A stretch of 64,000 nt of DNA from an uncultured Verrucomicrobiota bacterium. Lineage in GTDB: Bacteria > Verrucomicrobiota > Kiritimatiellia > CAIVKH01. Shown piece by piece: positions 1 through 10,243 of the stretch (positions are counted from its first letter, which is position 1; every line of letters begins with the position of its first letter). The notes beneath the pieces were generated by a model. The model was not told the origin of the DNA. It saw only the letters and a program-made list of their open reading frames with translations, and did no database searches. The position numbers were made by a program, and so were the translations under genes. The stretch spans positions 392,319 to 456,318 of the forward strand of contig CALMUP010000008.1 of assembly GCA_937872895.1 (NCBI GenBank), given 5' to 3'.

Positions 1-2
1 AG

Positions 3-230
3 GCCCGCAAGAACCGCGAAGGACTCACCGACGGCATCGACGACTCCTGGCTCAGCCGGTACAGCCGTATTTTCAACAACAAGGGTGATTATGCCCTGGT
101 GCCGGTGGAAAACGGTACGTGTGGCGGATGCCACATGAAGGTTCCCCCGCAACTGGTGCAGGACGCAAAGCGTGGCGACGCGATGGTGAGTTGCTCGTAC
201 TGCGGACGGCTCTTGTACTGGCAGACCTAA
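3..230 (+). CDS. C4-type zinc-ribbon domain protein (C-terminal part)
   Basis: This is the last 75 codons of a gene that begins left of the window. The visible part ends in a four-cysteine zinc ribbon: CGGC, about 25 residues, then CSYC, shortly before the stop at 228-230. This matches the C-terminal ribbon of the bacterial coiled-coil plus C4 zinc-ribbon family (zf-RING_7; Chlamydia CdsZ and mycobacterial Rv2229c are known relatives). Family members usually have a long N-terminal coiled coil, which would lie outside the window. The gene sits directly upstream of rnpB, an arrangement also known in Actinobacteria. The molecular role is not established for most members. The domain call is firm; function is unknown. 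Confidence 0.75.
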   Translation, partial: ARKNREGLTDGIDDSWLSRYSRIFNNKGDYALVPVENGTCGGCHMKVPPQLVQDAKRGDAMVSCSYCGRLLYWQT

Positions 231-249
231 TCCGGTAGGTTGACGTTGA

Positions 250-612
250 AGTTCATGGGGATCCGATCGCTCCCGGTTTCGGCCGGGGGAGGAAAGTCCG
301 GACTCCACAGGGCAGGTCGTTTCACCTGATAAGGGTGGAAAGGGTCCGGGTAAACCGGGCCGATGGAAAGTGCCACAGAAACAAACCGTCCCGCTCACGC
401 CGCAAGGCGGGAATCGGGATAAGGGTGAAAAGGCGGTGTAAGAGACCACCGGCGCTGCTGCAAGGCAGCGGGCAAGGCAAACCCCGGCCGGAGCAAGATC
501 AAATAGGAAGCGAGAGGCGGCCCGCCTCAAGGCGTTTCGGCGCGGGAGCTTCGGGTTGATCGCTCAGATAAATGATCGGTTAAAACAAGATCCGGCTTAT
601 CCCCCATGGACT
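250..612 (+). ncRNA. rnpB: RNase P RNA, bacterial class A
   Basis: The RNA subunit of ribonuclease P, which removes 5' leaders from tRNA precursors. The conserved core is present in order: GAGGAAAGTCCGGACTCC near 288-306 (CR I), a GAAAGTGCCACAGAAA segment near 366 (CR II), an AAGGGTGAAAAGG segment near 421 (CR III), GAGCAAGATCAAATAGG near 491, and the 3' conserved ACAAGATCCGGCTTA near 584. The ends are set by helix P1, which pairs AGTTCATGGGGAT at 250-262 with ATCCCCCATGGACT at 599-612. About 360 nt is a normal length. P1 is followed by a T-rich run (613-620), so the closing helix may also act as the terminator. The next gene starts 16 nt later. Confidence 0.95.
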
Positions 613-628
613 TCCTTTTTCGCAGGCG

Positions 629-1531
629 ATGACGATGGATGCCACAGTTGATCGATGGACCACGATGGCCGCGGTGCTTTTGCTCGTGGCGACGGGCGGG
701 GTGGGGTGGATGGCGTGGCGGCTGATTGGCACGGAGGACCAACATCGCGCTCAACCACAACCAGCGGTACCCGAACCCGGTGTCGTTGCCGATGTGCGTG
801 CGGCAACCATGCCGCTTCCGGATGAGGCGTGGAAAGCCATCGTTCCCGGTGGTGATGTCGCCGTGCGGCAGCCGCATGACCGGTACCGGTTGGCCGGGAC
901 GTTTTTCCTGATGGGTGGTTCGGACGCCGGACAACGCCTCGCGATCATCGACGACATCACCGGCAACCGCCAGCACATCGTCAGCGAAGGGCAATCGTTC
1001 GACGGCCACGAAATCCTGCAGATATCTCCGGAACGCCTGATCATGCGGCGCGATGGCATCGAAATCGAACTGAGCCTCAGCTTCCAGGATGGTGTGGCGG
1101 TGGCCGCTGCGCCATCCGAGACCAATCAAGTCGCGGTGGTGGAGGAGCAGGTGCTCGAGACCAGCCGGTTCGGGAAACGCATCGGCGAATCGCGCTGGGT
1201 CATGCAGAAGGAAGCCTTGGTGGGATACTACCAGGAATTGCTGGAGGATCCGGAGCGGATAGCCTCGATCTACATGTCGATGAAGCCCGATTACGATCCC
1301 GAGGGCCAGGTGGCTGGATACCGGCTGGAGAAGGAAGGCGAGGCGGAGTTCTTCGCGGCGGTCGGCTTGCAGGAAGGGGACACCATCCGACGGGTCAATT
1401 CGATGAACATGACCAGCCAGGCCCGGGCCGAATACTTCATCAGCGAGTTCATGAAGGAGCGGCTGGGTGCGGTGGTCCTGGATGTCGAGCGCAACGGCCA
1501 GCAGGAAAAGCTGATCTACCTCTTCCGTTGA
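629..1531 (+). CDS. gspC: GspC/PulC-like type II secretion protein with PDZ domain
   Basis: A 300-residue bitopic inner-membrane protein. A single transmembrane segment lies at about residues 13-31. A periplasmic homology region follows at about 85-150 (RLAGTFF ... QRLAIIDD ... VSEGQSF), which in GspC contacts the secretin. The C-terminal quarter, about 225-300, has the form of a PDZ domain (GYRLEKEG ... GLQEGDTIRRVN ... LDVERNGQ). GspC joins the inner-membrane platform to the outer-membrane secretin and helps select cargo. The gene lies apart from the secretion ATPases at 13-17.7 kb. It starts 16 nt after rnpB with only a weak ribosome site, and a second ATG lies two codons in. Its 3' end overlaps rnr by 16 bp. 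The family call rests on domain order and is fairly sure. Confidence 0.7.
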   Translation: MTMDATVDRWTTMAAVLLLVATGGVGWMAWRLIGTEDQHRAQPQPAVPEPGVVADVRAATMPLPDEAWKAIVPGGDVAVRQPHDRYRLAGTFFLMGGSDAGQRLAIIDDITGNRQHIVSEGQSFDGHEILQISPERLIMRRDGIEIELSLSFQDGVAVAAAPSETNQVAVVEEQVLETSRFGKRIGESRWVMQKEALVGYYQELLEDPERIASIYMSMKPDYDPEGQVAGYRLEKEGEAEFFAAVGLQEGDTIRRVNSMNMTSQARAEYFISEFMKERLGAVVLDVERNGQQEKLIYLFR

Positions 1532-3801
1532 CGGCGACCGGTGCGTCGCGCGCGGCGCTCATCCTGATCGCGGGACGCCAGTTTCGGCTTGCGCGGATGA
1601 CCGTCGCCTTCACCATCTTCCTCCGCCACCCAGCGCAATTCCACGCTGCGGCGGTTGGCATCGACGCGGATCAGCTCGGCCTGGATCACATCACCGACCC
1701 GCCCGAATACGCGGCCCTTGCGCCCGGTGATCCGCCCGGTCTGTCGATCCACCGACATGGTCGGGTCAGGTAGTCCGTGGGTCGGAACGAAACCGCGTTG
1801 CAATGTATCGATCAGTTCCACGAACAAACCGCGGGTGGTGCCACCGGTCACCATGGCGGGCCACGGCCCGGTTTCGCCCCGTGCCATCAGGGCCTCGTAG
1901 TACTGGACGCGCTTGATGATCAGGCTTTCCTCCTCGGCCTCGGCGGCTTCCCGTTCGCGCCGTGAACAGTGGTCGGCAATTGCTTCGCATTCCTCGCGGC
2001 GATAAAACGCGCCGCGCCGGGCGTCGAGGTGTTTGAGGATGCGATGCACCACGAGGTCGGAATAGCGCCGGATGGGCGAGGTGAAGTGCGTGTAGCGGTC
2101 GAAGGCCAGTCCGAAATGCGGGATGCATTCCACGCTGTACACGGCGCGCTTCAGGTTGCGCAGCATCGCGATGGAGATCGGATAAGCAAGCGGTTCGCGG
2201 GCATACTGGCGGGCGATGCGCTGCATGTCGTGGCGGTCTGCCGGCGCGGCATCGACGCCGAGCTGCTGGAGATCGAGGGCCATCTGCTGCCATTGGTCGT
2301 CGGACGGCTCCTCGTGGATGCGGTAGAGGGCGGGTATGCCCGAGGCGGCCAGGCGTTCCGCCACCGCGATGTTCGCGGCGAGCATGAACTCCTCGATCAG
2401 GTGGTAGGCCTCGGCGGAGGTGCGGCGCTTGATGGAGACGGGTTTGCCTTCGGTATCAAGGGTGCAGGATACCTCCGGAACACTCAGGTCGATGGCGCCG
2501 TTGTGCATGCGCTGTTTGCGCAGCCGGGTGGCCAGTTCATTCATCTCGCGCAACACCGAGTGGTGTTCGTGGGGGATTCCGCCATCGCCCTTGCCGGTGA
2601 TGAGTTGCTGAACCTTGTCGTAGTCGAGCAGGATGCGCGGGCGGATCACTGTGGGGGCCATTTCCACGAGGGTGATCTGGCCATCTGCGTTGTAGGTGAT
2701 GAACACCGAATAGGCCAGACGATCGCGATCGGGCTTCAGGCTGCACACCTCGGAGGTCAGGTAGGCGGGCAGCATCGGGATGAAGCGATCGACCATGTAG
2801 ACGCTGTTGCCATGGGCACGGGCATCGGCATCGATGGCCGATCCGGGGGTGACGAAGTGGGAGACATCGGCAATGTGCACACCGAGGATCCACGAACCGT
2901 CCGGGCCACGGCGTAGCGATACCGCATCGTCGTGGTCGCGGGCGTCGATCGGGTCGATCACCAGGATTGTTTCACCGCGCAGGTCCAGCCGGTCCACGAG
3001 ATCGGCCGGTCCCGGTTCGGTGGATTGGCGGCGTGCCTCCTGCTGGGTTTCCTCGCTGAAGCCGGTGGCGATCTCGTGCTCGCGCAGGATCGACAGCACA
3101 TCCACGCCGGGTGCTCCGGGCAGTCCCAGCGACTCGATGATCGTGCCCTGGAGAAATTCCGAGGTCATGGTTTCGTCAAGCTGCACGACGACCTTGTGCC
3201 CGGCCGGGGCGTCGATGGCGCGGTCGGAGCGGTCGCGACGGATCCGGACATTCTGGTTGATGCGCGGATGATCGGGAATGACATACCAGTAGGCATCCGA
3301 CTTCATCAGCAGGCCGACCAACAGGCGTTTGCGGCGTTCGACGATGCGGACCACCCGGCCTTCCGGGCGGAAGGCCCGGCCGTCGGGGGCGGCCGGCAGG
3401 CTGCGCCGTCCCGGGCGGGCGGTCCGGGGAGGCGATTTCTCCACCTCGACCAGATCGCCGTGAATCGCACCGCCGAGCGAACCGGCCGGGATGAATACTT
3501 CCGCGTTTTCGCCGGTAGCGCCGGGAATCCGGACCATGCCGTGGCCGAGCGGGGATACGTGGATCGAGCCGCGAACGGTCTCGGCCCGGGCTACCGGAGG
3601 AGCCCAGCGGCTTCCCTTCACCTTGGTGGCGAGTCCGTCACGGGCCAGGTCGCGCAGCAGGTTGCGGAGCAGGGGGCGTTGCATCACCGACAGGCCGAGG
3701 GTTTCGGCCAGGTGGTGATCCTTCATCGGGCGGAAGGCGGGCGAGGCCATAAATTCTATTAGCCGCTGCCTCAGTTTTTGTATAGGTTCTGTCTTACTCA
3801 T
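1516..3801 (-). CDS. rnr: Ribonuclease R (RNB-family 3'-5' exoribonuclease)
   Basis: A 761-residue processive 3'-5' exoribonuclease that degrades structured RNA. An N-terminal winged-helix segment (about 5-75, SPAFRPMKDHHLAETLG) is followed by OB/cold-shock domains. The RNB catalytic domain carries the acidic cluster IDPIDARDHDDAVS, and SPIRRYSDLVVHR comes later. An S1 domain follows (about 650-730, RGLFVEL ... GFVPTHGL), and then a basic tail. Length and order match RNase R. The ATG at 3801 abuts the ATG of divergent glgA, so the rnr promoter must lie inside glgA coding sequence. A later Met at residue 18 would cut into the winged helix and is less likely. Confidence 0.93.
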   Translation of the reverse strand: MSKTEPIQKLRQRLIEFMASPAFRPMKDHHLAETLGLSVMQRPLLRNLLRDLARDGLATKVKGSRWAPPVARAETVRGSIHVSPLGHGMVRIPGATGENAEVFIPAGSLGGAIHGDLVEVEKSPPRTARPGRRSLPAAPDGRAFRPEGRVVRIVERRKRLLVGLLMKSDAYWYVIPDHPRINQNVRIRRDRSDRAIDAPAGHKVVVQLDETMTSEFLQGTIIESLGLPGAPGVDVLSILREHEIATGFSEETQQEARRQSTEPGPADLVDRLDLRGETILVIDPIDARDHDDAVSLRRGPDGSWILGVHIADVSHFVTPGSAIDADARAHGNSVYMVDRFIPMLPAYLTSEVCSLKPDRDRLAYSVFITYNADGQITLVEMAPTVIRPRILLDYDKVQQLITGKGDGGIPHEHHSVLREMNELATRLRKQRMHNGAIDLSVPEVSCTLDTEGKPVSIKRRTSAEAYHLIEEFMLAANIAVAERLAASGIPALYRIHEEPSDDQWQQMALDLQQLGVDAAPADRHDMQRIARQYAREPLAYPISIAMLRNLKRAVYSVECIPHFGLAFDRYTHFTSPIRRYSDLVVHRILKHLDARRGAFYRREECEAIADHCSRREREAAEAEEESLIIKRVQYYEALMARGETGPWPAMVTGGTTRGLFVELIDTLQRGFVPTHGLPDPTMSVDRQTGRITGRKGRVFGRVGDVIQAELIRVDANRRSVELRWVAEEDGEGDGHPRKPKLASRDQDERRARRTGRRQRKR

Positions 3802-5268
3802 ATGAATATTGCTTTCGTTTCCAGCGAAATCACCCCGTACGCCTCAACGGGCGGCTTGGCGGATGTGTGCGGCTCCTTGCCGCGGGCGCTGGTGGATCTC
3901 GGGTGTTCGGTGACCCAGTTCATGCCGATGTACCGGCGGGTTATCGAGGGGGCGTTCGGTATTGAGGATACCGGGATCCGGTTGACCATCCCGGTCGGGT
4001 TCCACCGGTACCGTGCGGATGTCTGGAAAACCAAGAATGCCGTGCCCCCGGTCTACTTCATCCGTCGGGATGAGTTCTTCGACCGGACGGAACTATATAA
4101 CCTATCCGACCGCGATTACGATGATAATTTTGAGCGGTTCGTTTTTTTCCAGAAAGCCGTGACCGCGTTGATCGATCACCTGAAGCGGCCTTTCGATGTG
4201 GTCCACGCCCACGACTGGCAGACCGGTTTGTTGCCGTTGTACCTTCGTCACGGGCTGCAAGGCGAGGGCAGGGGAGGGCGGGAGAAGACGGTCTTCACCA
4301 TCCACAACCTGGCGTTCCAGGGAATCTTCAACGGGGACGAGTTTTCCTACTCGAACCTGCCGTTTTCCAGTTTCTCGGTGGAAACGCTCGAGTATTACGG
4401 GAACGTAAATTGCCTGAAGTCGGGGATTACCACCTCCGACCTGGTCACCACGGTATCGCGCACCTATGCGCGGGAAATCCAGACGGAGGAGAACGGGCAT
4501 GGCCTCCATGGTGTGCTGGCCAACGCAGCGCCGCGGTTGCGCGGAATCGTCAACGGAATCGATCATGAGGTCTGGGATCCAACACGGGACAAGGCGCTGG
4601 CGGCCCGGTACGGGATCCACGACCTGTCCGGCAAGCAGGACTGCAAGTCGGACCTGATTCGACGGCTCAAAATTTCTTTGGCTCCGGACGAACCGTTGTT
4701 TGGTATGGTCACTCGTTTGACCAATCAAAAAGGTGTTGAATTGGTGGACGATGTCTTGCCGTGGATCATGGAGCAGACGAAGGGTGCACTGGTCCTGCTG
4801 GGAAGCGGGAGCGAGGCCTACCAGGAGATGGTCACACGTTGGGGCAAGCGATGGCCGGGTCGGGTCGTAGTCCGGTTTGGATTCGATGCCAAGCTGGCAC
4901 ACCGGATCGAGGCGGCGGCGGACATCTACCTGATGCCATCCAAGTTCGAACCGTGCGGTCTCAACCAGCTCTACAGCCTTCGGTACGGAACGATACCGAT
5001 CGTTCACGCGGTGGGCGGGCTGGAGGACACGGTGGTTGATTTGACCGAATCACCGCATGGCGGGTACGGATTCAAGTTCAAGGATTTCTCCAGTGCGGCG
5101 CTGCAGGGATCGGTCCAGCGGGCCTTGGCCGCATACAAGAAACCGTCCATGTGGAAAAGCATCCAGTTGCAGGCGATGAAGCAGGACTTCAGTTGGCGCA
5201 ATTCCGCCCGGCAATACCTGGCCAGCTACGGCGAGGTGCTGGGAATCAAACCGGCAGCCAAAATGTAA
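3802..5268 (+). CDS. glgA: Glycogen synthase (ADP-glucose, GT5 family)
   Basis: A 488-residue GT5 glycosyltransferase that extends alpha-1,4-glucan from ADP-glucose. It has the N-terminal glucan-synthase motif TGGLADVCGSLPRAL and the family signatures HAHDWQTGLLPLY, TIHNLAFQG and VNGIDHEVWDP. The C-terminal nucleotide-binding region reads MPSKFEPCGLNQLYSLRYGT, then VGGLEDTVVD. The lysine of the usual N-terminal KTGGL motif (Lys15 in the E. coli enzyme) is Ser15 here. An upstream TTG in frame at 3778 would overlap rnr; the ATG at 3802 matches the family start. No clear Shine-Dalgarno is visible. No other glycogen genes are in the window. Confidence 0.93.
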   Translation: MNIAFVSSEITPYASTGGLADVCGSLPRALVDLGCSVTQFMPMYRRVIEGAFGIEDTGIRLTIPVGFHRYRADVWKTKNAVPPVYFIRRDEFFDRTELYNLSDRDYDDNFERFVFFQKAVTALIDHLKRPFDVVHAHDWQTGLLPLYLRHGLQGEGRGGREKTVFTIHNLAFQGIFNGDEFSYSNLPFSSFSVETLEYYGNVNCLKSGITTSDLVTTVSRTYAREIQTEENGHGLHGVLANAAPRLRGIVNGIDHEVWDPTRDKALAARYGIHDLSGKQDCKSDLIRRLKISLAPDEPLFGMVTRLTNQKGVELVDDVLPWIMEQTKGALVLLGSGSEAYQEMVTRWGKRWPGRVVVRFGFDAKLAHRIEAAADIYLMPSKFEPCGLNQLYSLRYGTIPIVHAVGGLEDTVVDLTESPHGGYGFKFKDFSSAALQGSVQRALAAYKKPSMWKSIQLQAMKQDFSWRNSARQYLASYGEVLGIKPAAKM

Positions 5269-5284
5269 CCAATCAATTGAACCA

Positions 5285-5298
5285 GGGGATTAATCCCC
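5285..5298. repeat. Perfect 14-bp palindrome GGGGATTAATCCCC
   Basis: A perfect loop-free palindrome in the 107-bp gap between the convergent glgA and lepB ends. It has no T-tract, so it is not a standard intrinsic terminator. It could be a protein-binding site or part of a bidirectional stop. Function not known. Confidence 0.5.
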
Positions 5299-5316
5299 AT
5301 CGCCCAAGCAACGTCG

Positions 5317-5332
5317 CATAATATATATTATG
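5317..5332. repeat. Perfect 16-bp AT palindrome CATAATATATATTATG
   Basis: A second perfect palindrome 18 bp from the first. It is entirely A/T except its end bases and lies in an otherwise GC-rich region. It would melt or extrude easily. Role unknown; it lies downstream of both flanking genes, so promoter function for them is unlikely. Confidence 0.5.
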
Positions 5333-5375
5333 TCTTGTTGTGGGCGCTTTCAAGGCGGCCAATTGCGGATCGGTG

Positions 5376-6461
5376 TTATTGGATGGAACCCCAGCGGTGT
5401 GTGAACGGCCAGTAGATCATGAAGGCCGGTCCGACGATGTTGTGTTTGTTAACCCCGCCGAAGTAGCGGCCGTCGAGGCTGGACATGGTGTTGTCGCCGA
5501 GCGGAAGGTATTCGTCGACACCAAGCTGGATGGAATCGCCGGCGCGGCGCAGGATCGCCTCGGTCTGGATGTTTCCGACGAGGATGTACCCTTCATACGG
5601 TGGTTGTAGTTGCCGCCGGAACGCCTCCGGTTCCTCGACCTTCTGGTCATCGGCATACAGGAACGGCGGACGGATCTCCATGCGCTCGCCGGGCAAACCG
5701 ACGAGGCGTTTGATGTAGTAGTTGTCAGGTCGGATGTTCGGGTGCCTGATGTCCTTGGTGCTGAAGACGAAGATGTCGCCGCGTTCTGGCGGCGTGAAAT
5801 TGTACCGGATGCGGTTGACGAAGATGTGATCCCCCAGCCTCTTGCGGCCGGCGGCGATGACCTGGCCTTTCTGCACGGTTTCGCGAACCTGTGCGCGCAT
5901 CGGCATGTCAATCGGTACGAGGTGAGGCACGCCGGCGATACGAAGGACCAGTTGGCCATCATCGGTCTGCTCACCGCGGAACTCGATCGCACCGGCGGCC
6001 TTGGCCTTGATTTCCGTGTAGGACTCGCCCCACAACAGGAACGGGATGATCTTCAGGGGGAACCGGTCCATCCATCCGGGTCCCTGTTGCGGCGCATACG
6101 TGATCCCGTACAAGGTCGGCTGCATCGATCCGGTGGGAATGCGGAACGGCTGCACGAAGAAGGTTCGGAAGGCCATGGCCACGGCGATGGCCACGACGAT
6201 AATCTCGATGTTCTCGCGGATGCGCGGGCTGCGGTGCGGCGGCTGTACGGCGGTGATGGCGGCGGCGATTTGTTCGGCCGCGGCATCGATCCGCCGCTCA
6301 TCCCGCTGATCCCAGGCGTCGGACAGCTCCTGCTCCGCCTGTTCCAGCGCGGTGATGCGGGCCGGTTCGACGATGTCCTCGCGCATGTGCCGCGCATGGC
6401 GGGCTTCGTGCAGCAGGTGATGCACGGCCTTCTTGATCTTGCGGCGCTCCCAGAAATTCAT
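5376..6461 (-). CDS. lepB: Signal peptidase I with long N-terminal extension
   Basis: A 361-residue inner-membrane serine peptidase that removes signal peptides from exported proteins. The catalytic serine is Ser112 in PTGSMQPTL, directly after a transmembrane segment at about 85-103. The general-base lysine lies in YYIKRLVGLPGE, and the late box reads PLGDNTMSSLDGRYFG. The first 80 residues are a charged, probably helical cytoplasmic extension (EARHARHMRED ... EQAEQELSDAW) that most LepB proteins lack. I chose ATG 6461 (MNFWERR) because an earlier in-frame start at 6503 would run into lepA. It is last in the trpA-to-lepB operon, 25 bp after lepA. Confidence 0.9.
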   Translation of the reverse strand: MNFWERRKIKKAVHHLLHEARHARHMREDIVEPARITALEQAEQELSDAWDQRDERRIDAAAEQIAAAITAVQPPHRSPRIRENIEIIVVAIAVAMAFRTFFVQPFRIPTGSMQPTLYGITYAPQQGPGWMDRFPLKIIPFLLWGESYTEIKAKAAGAIEFRGEQTDDGQLVLRIAGVPHLVPIDMPMRAQVRETVQKGQVIAAGRKRLGDHIFVNRIRYNFTPPERGDIFVFSTKDIRHPNIRPDNYYIKRLVGLPGERMEIRPPFLYADDQKVEEPEAFRRQLQPPYEGYILVGNIQTEAILRRAGDSIQLGVDEYLPLGDNTMSSLDGRYFGGVNKHNIVGPAFMIYWPFTHRWGSIQ

Positions 6462-6486
6462 GGTGTTCCCGTCCCGTTGCCGCGCG

Positions 6487-8289
<1,803 letters not shown>

Positions 8290-8297
8290 GGTCAAGG

Positions 8298-8984
8298 TCA
8301 CGGTTTGGGATAGGCGGCACGGCAGGCATCGCGCATGGTAATGATGTCGCCGGCCATGGTAGGTGATCGGAACAGGGAGGTGCCGGCTATCAGGTAGTTG
8401 GCCCCTTGGGCGGCACACCAGGTAGCCGATTCAAGGGTAACCCCGCCGTCCACCGAGATCGGCAGACCGGGGGCCAGGGCATGGATTTCAGCGATCTTGG
8501 GCAGGACTTCCTTCATGAAGGATTGCCCGCCGAAGCCGGGATGCACGGACATCAGCAGGACTTCATCGATGTCGCCGAGGAAAGGCCGGACCGCGTCGGC
8601 GGGCGTTTCCGGATTGAGGACCAGGCCGGGAACCACGCCGCGGGTCCGGATATGGGCGATCAGCGGCCGGATTTCAGTGCGGGCTTCGACGTGGAACAGC
8701 AAGGTCTGCGCGCCCGCATCCATAAACGCGGCGGCGAGTTCATCGGGGCGGGTCACCATGAGATGGACGTGGCGGTACAGGCCGGGCGTTACTGTCCGGG
8801 CCATGCGCACAACGTCGGGACCGAAGCTGAGGTTGGGCACGAAGTGTCCGTCCATGATGTCGAGATGCAAGCCGTCCGCTCCGGCGGCGAGGACGGCCTG
8901 GCAGGCCCCGGCGAGGTGGCCGGGATCGGCGGCCAGCAACGACGGTAAAATCTTCACGGCGGGCAGGTTGGATGGAGGCTTCAT
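8298..8984 (-). CDS. rpe: Ribulose-phosphate 3-epimerase
   Basis: A 228-residue TIM-barrel enzyme that interconverts ribulose 5-phosphate and xylulose 5-phosphate in the pentose phosphate pathway. Motifs are PSLLAADPGHL near the start, HLDIMDGHFVPNLSFGP with metal-binding residues, HLMVTRPDE, MSVHPGFGGQSF, and ISVDGGVT near the phosphate site. The length is normal. ATG 8984 gives about a dozen residues before the family core. It lies 66 bp after truA and 8 bp before lepA in the same leftward operon. Confidence 0.96.
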   Translation of the reverse strand: MKPPSNLPAVKILPSLLAADPGHLAGACQAVLAAGADGLHLDIMDGHFVPNLSFGPDVVRMARTVTPGLYRHVHLMVTRPDELAAAFMDAGAQTLLFHVEARTEIRPLIAHIRTRGVVPGLVLNPETPADAVRPFLGDIDEVLLMSVHPGFGGQSFMKEVLPKIAEIHALAPGLPISVDGGVTLESATWCAAQGANYLIAGTSLFRSPTMAGDIITMRDACRAAYPKP

Positions 8985-9050
8985 GAACGGCGAACCGTAA
9001 CCGACCCATACGCCAAGGTCAAGGCAACGGCGGGTTTCGGCTGGATAAGA

Positions 9051-9830
9051 TCAATCCGTAGGAACTCCCGGGATCTTCCCGTAGAAAACGCGCCAAAGGA
9101 AAAGGCCCTGCGGGTCGGCGGTGGGGACCCGCGCGGTCCGGGTCTTCGAGTGCAGGATTGTCGAGGCATCGCTGATCTTCAGGTCCCCCACCCCGACCCG
9201 GATCATGAAGCCGGCGAGGCTGCGCACCATCTTGAAGAGGAAACCGTCGCCGCGGGCGACCAGCACGTGCTGCGGCCCCTTCCTGATCCAATCCAGGGCG
9301 AATACCGTACGCACCGTTCCTTCGCGCTCGTGGCCGGGGTTGGCGGAAAACGCCGCGAAGTCATGACGCCCTACCAGCAGGGCGGCGGCAGCGCGCATGG
9401 CATCGAGGTCGATCGTCCGGTACACATGGGTATGGTAGAGGCGGAGATGCGGCGGCATGATCCGTTCGTTCCAGATGAAGTAGCGGTATTCCTTGCCGGT
9501 GGCGGACATCCGGGCATCGAAGGTCGGCTTTACCTTGGCGGCCTTCAGGGCACGGATATCGTGTTCGAGGAACCGGTTGATGCCGATAACCAGCTTGTCC
9601 GGCTTGATCTCACGATCGAGGTCGAAGTGCACGACCTGGGCGCGGGCATGTACCCCCTTATCGGTGCGGCCGCTGCTGTTGACCCGTGCCGCTTGCCCGG
9701 TGAGTTCCAGCACCGCGCGCTCCATCTCGCCCTGTATGGTCCGCTTGTCCGGCTGGAGCTGCCAACCGGAATAGCGGGTGCCGTCGTACCCGACGGTCAC
9801 CTTGAAGCGTTGACGCGGGGCAGCCTTCAT
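9051..9830 (-). CDS. truA: tRNA pseudouridine(38-40) synthase
   Basis: A 259-residue enzyme that isomerises uridines 38-40 in the anticodon arm of many tRNAs. The catalytic aspartate is Asp57 in SSGRTDKGVHA. Other TruA signatures are YDGTRYSGWQ at the N-terminus and KEYRYFIWN in the middle. The FLFKMVRSLAGFMIRVG segment lies towards the C-terminus. Length is normal. Its ATG overlaps the ruvX stop as ATGA, which indicates translational coupling in the operon. Confidence 0.96.
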   Translation of the reverse strand: MKAAPRQRFKVTVGYDGTRYSGWQLQPDKRTIQGEMERAVLELTGQAARVNSSGRTDKGVHARAQVVHFDLDREIKPDKLVIGINRFLEHDIRALKAAKVKPTFDARMSATGKEYRYFIWNERIMPPHLRLYHTHVYRTIDLDAMRAAAALLVGRHDFAAFSANPGHEREGTVRTVFALDWIRKGPQHVLVARGDGFLFKMVRSLAGFMIRVGVGDLKISDASTILHSKTRTARVPTADPQGLFLWRVFYGKIPGVPTD

Positions 9831-10243
9831 GGACTGTGTGAATCGAGGTAGTGCTGGAGCATGATGGTGGCCGAGAGGGTATCGACCAGGCCTTTGCGAC
9901 GGTCGCGGCGAGCGCCCGACTCGATCAGGATATCGTGCGCTGTTTTCGTAGTGAGGCGTTCGTCCCAGAGCACGACGGGGATGGACAGTACGGCGGCGAG
10001 GTCATCCCGGAACTTTTCGGCGCGCCGGGCGGCCTCTCCGCGCGATCCATCCATGTTGATCGGATGACCGAGCACGCAGAGGTCCGCGCCGGCCTCGTTC
10101 ACCATGCGCACGATGGTGTTGCGGATCTGTCCGTCATTCTGGCATTCGACCATGCCGTGGGTGCTGGCGATAATCCGGTCGGGATCGCTGACCGCGAACC
10201 CGATCCGTTTCGAGCCGAGGTCGACACCGAGCGCACGGCCCAC
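9827..10243 (-). CDS. ruvX: YqgF/RuvX family pre-16S rRNA nuclease or Holliday-junction resolvase-like protein
   Basis: A 138-residue RNase H-fold protein. Its N-terminal strand is GVDLGSKRIGFAVSDPDR with the first acidic residue; VLGHPINMDGSRG, WDERLTTKTAHDIL and the C-terminal VDTLSATIMLQHYL follow. Members of this essential family process 16S rRNA ends in E. coli and are annotated as putative Holliday-junction resolvases. The ATG at 10243 directly abuts the manC stop, and the stop overlaps truA by 4 bp. Confidence 0.93.
   Translation of the reverse strand: MGRALGVDLGSKRIGFAVSDPDRIIASTHGMVECQNDGQIRNTIVRMVNEAGADLCVLGHPINMDGSRGEAARRAEKFRDDLAAVLSIPVVLWDERLTTKTAHDILIESGARRDRRKGLVDTLSATIMLQHYLDSHSP

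Noticed and set aside
3799..3804. CATATG (NdeI site) at start codons, as a hint of engineering or vector sequence
   Set aside because: It also occurs at 30775 and 40516 in natural context; it is simply CAT or A/T next to ATG.
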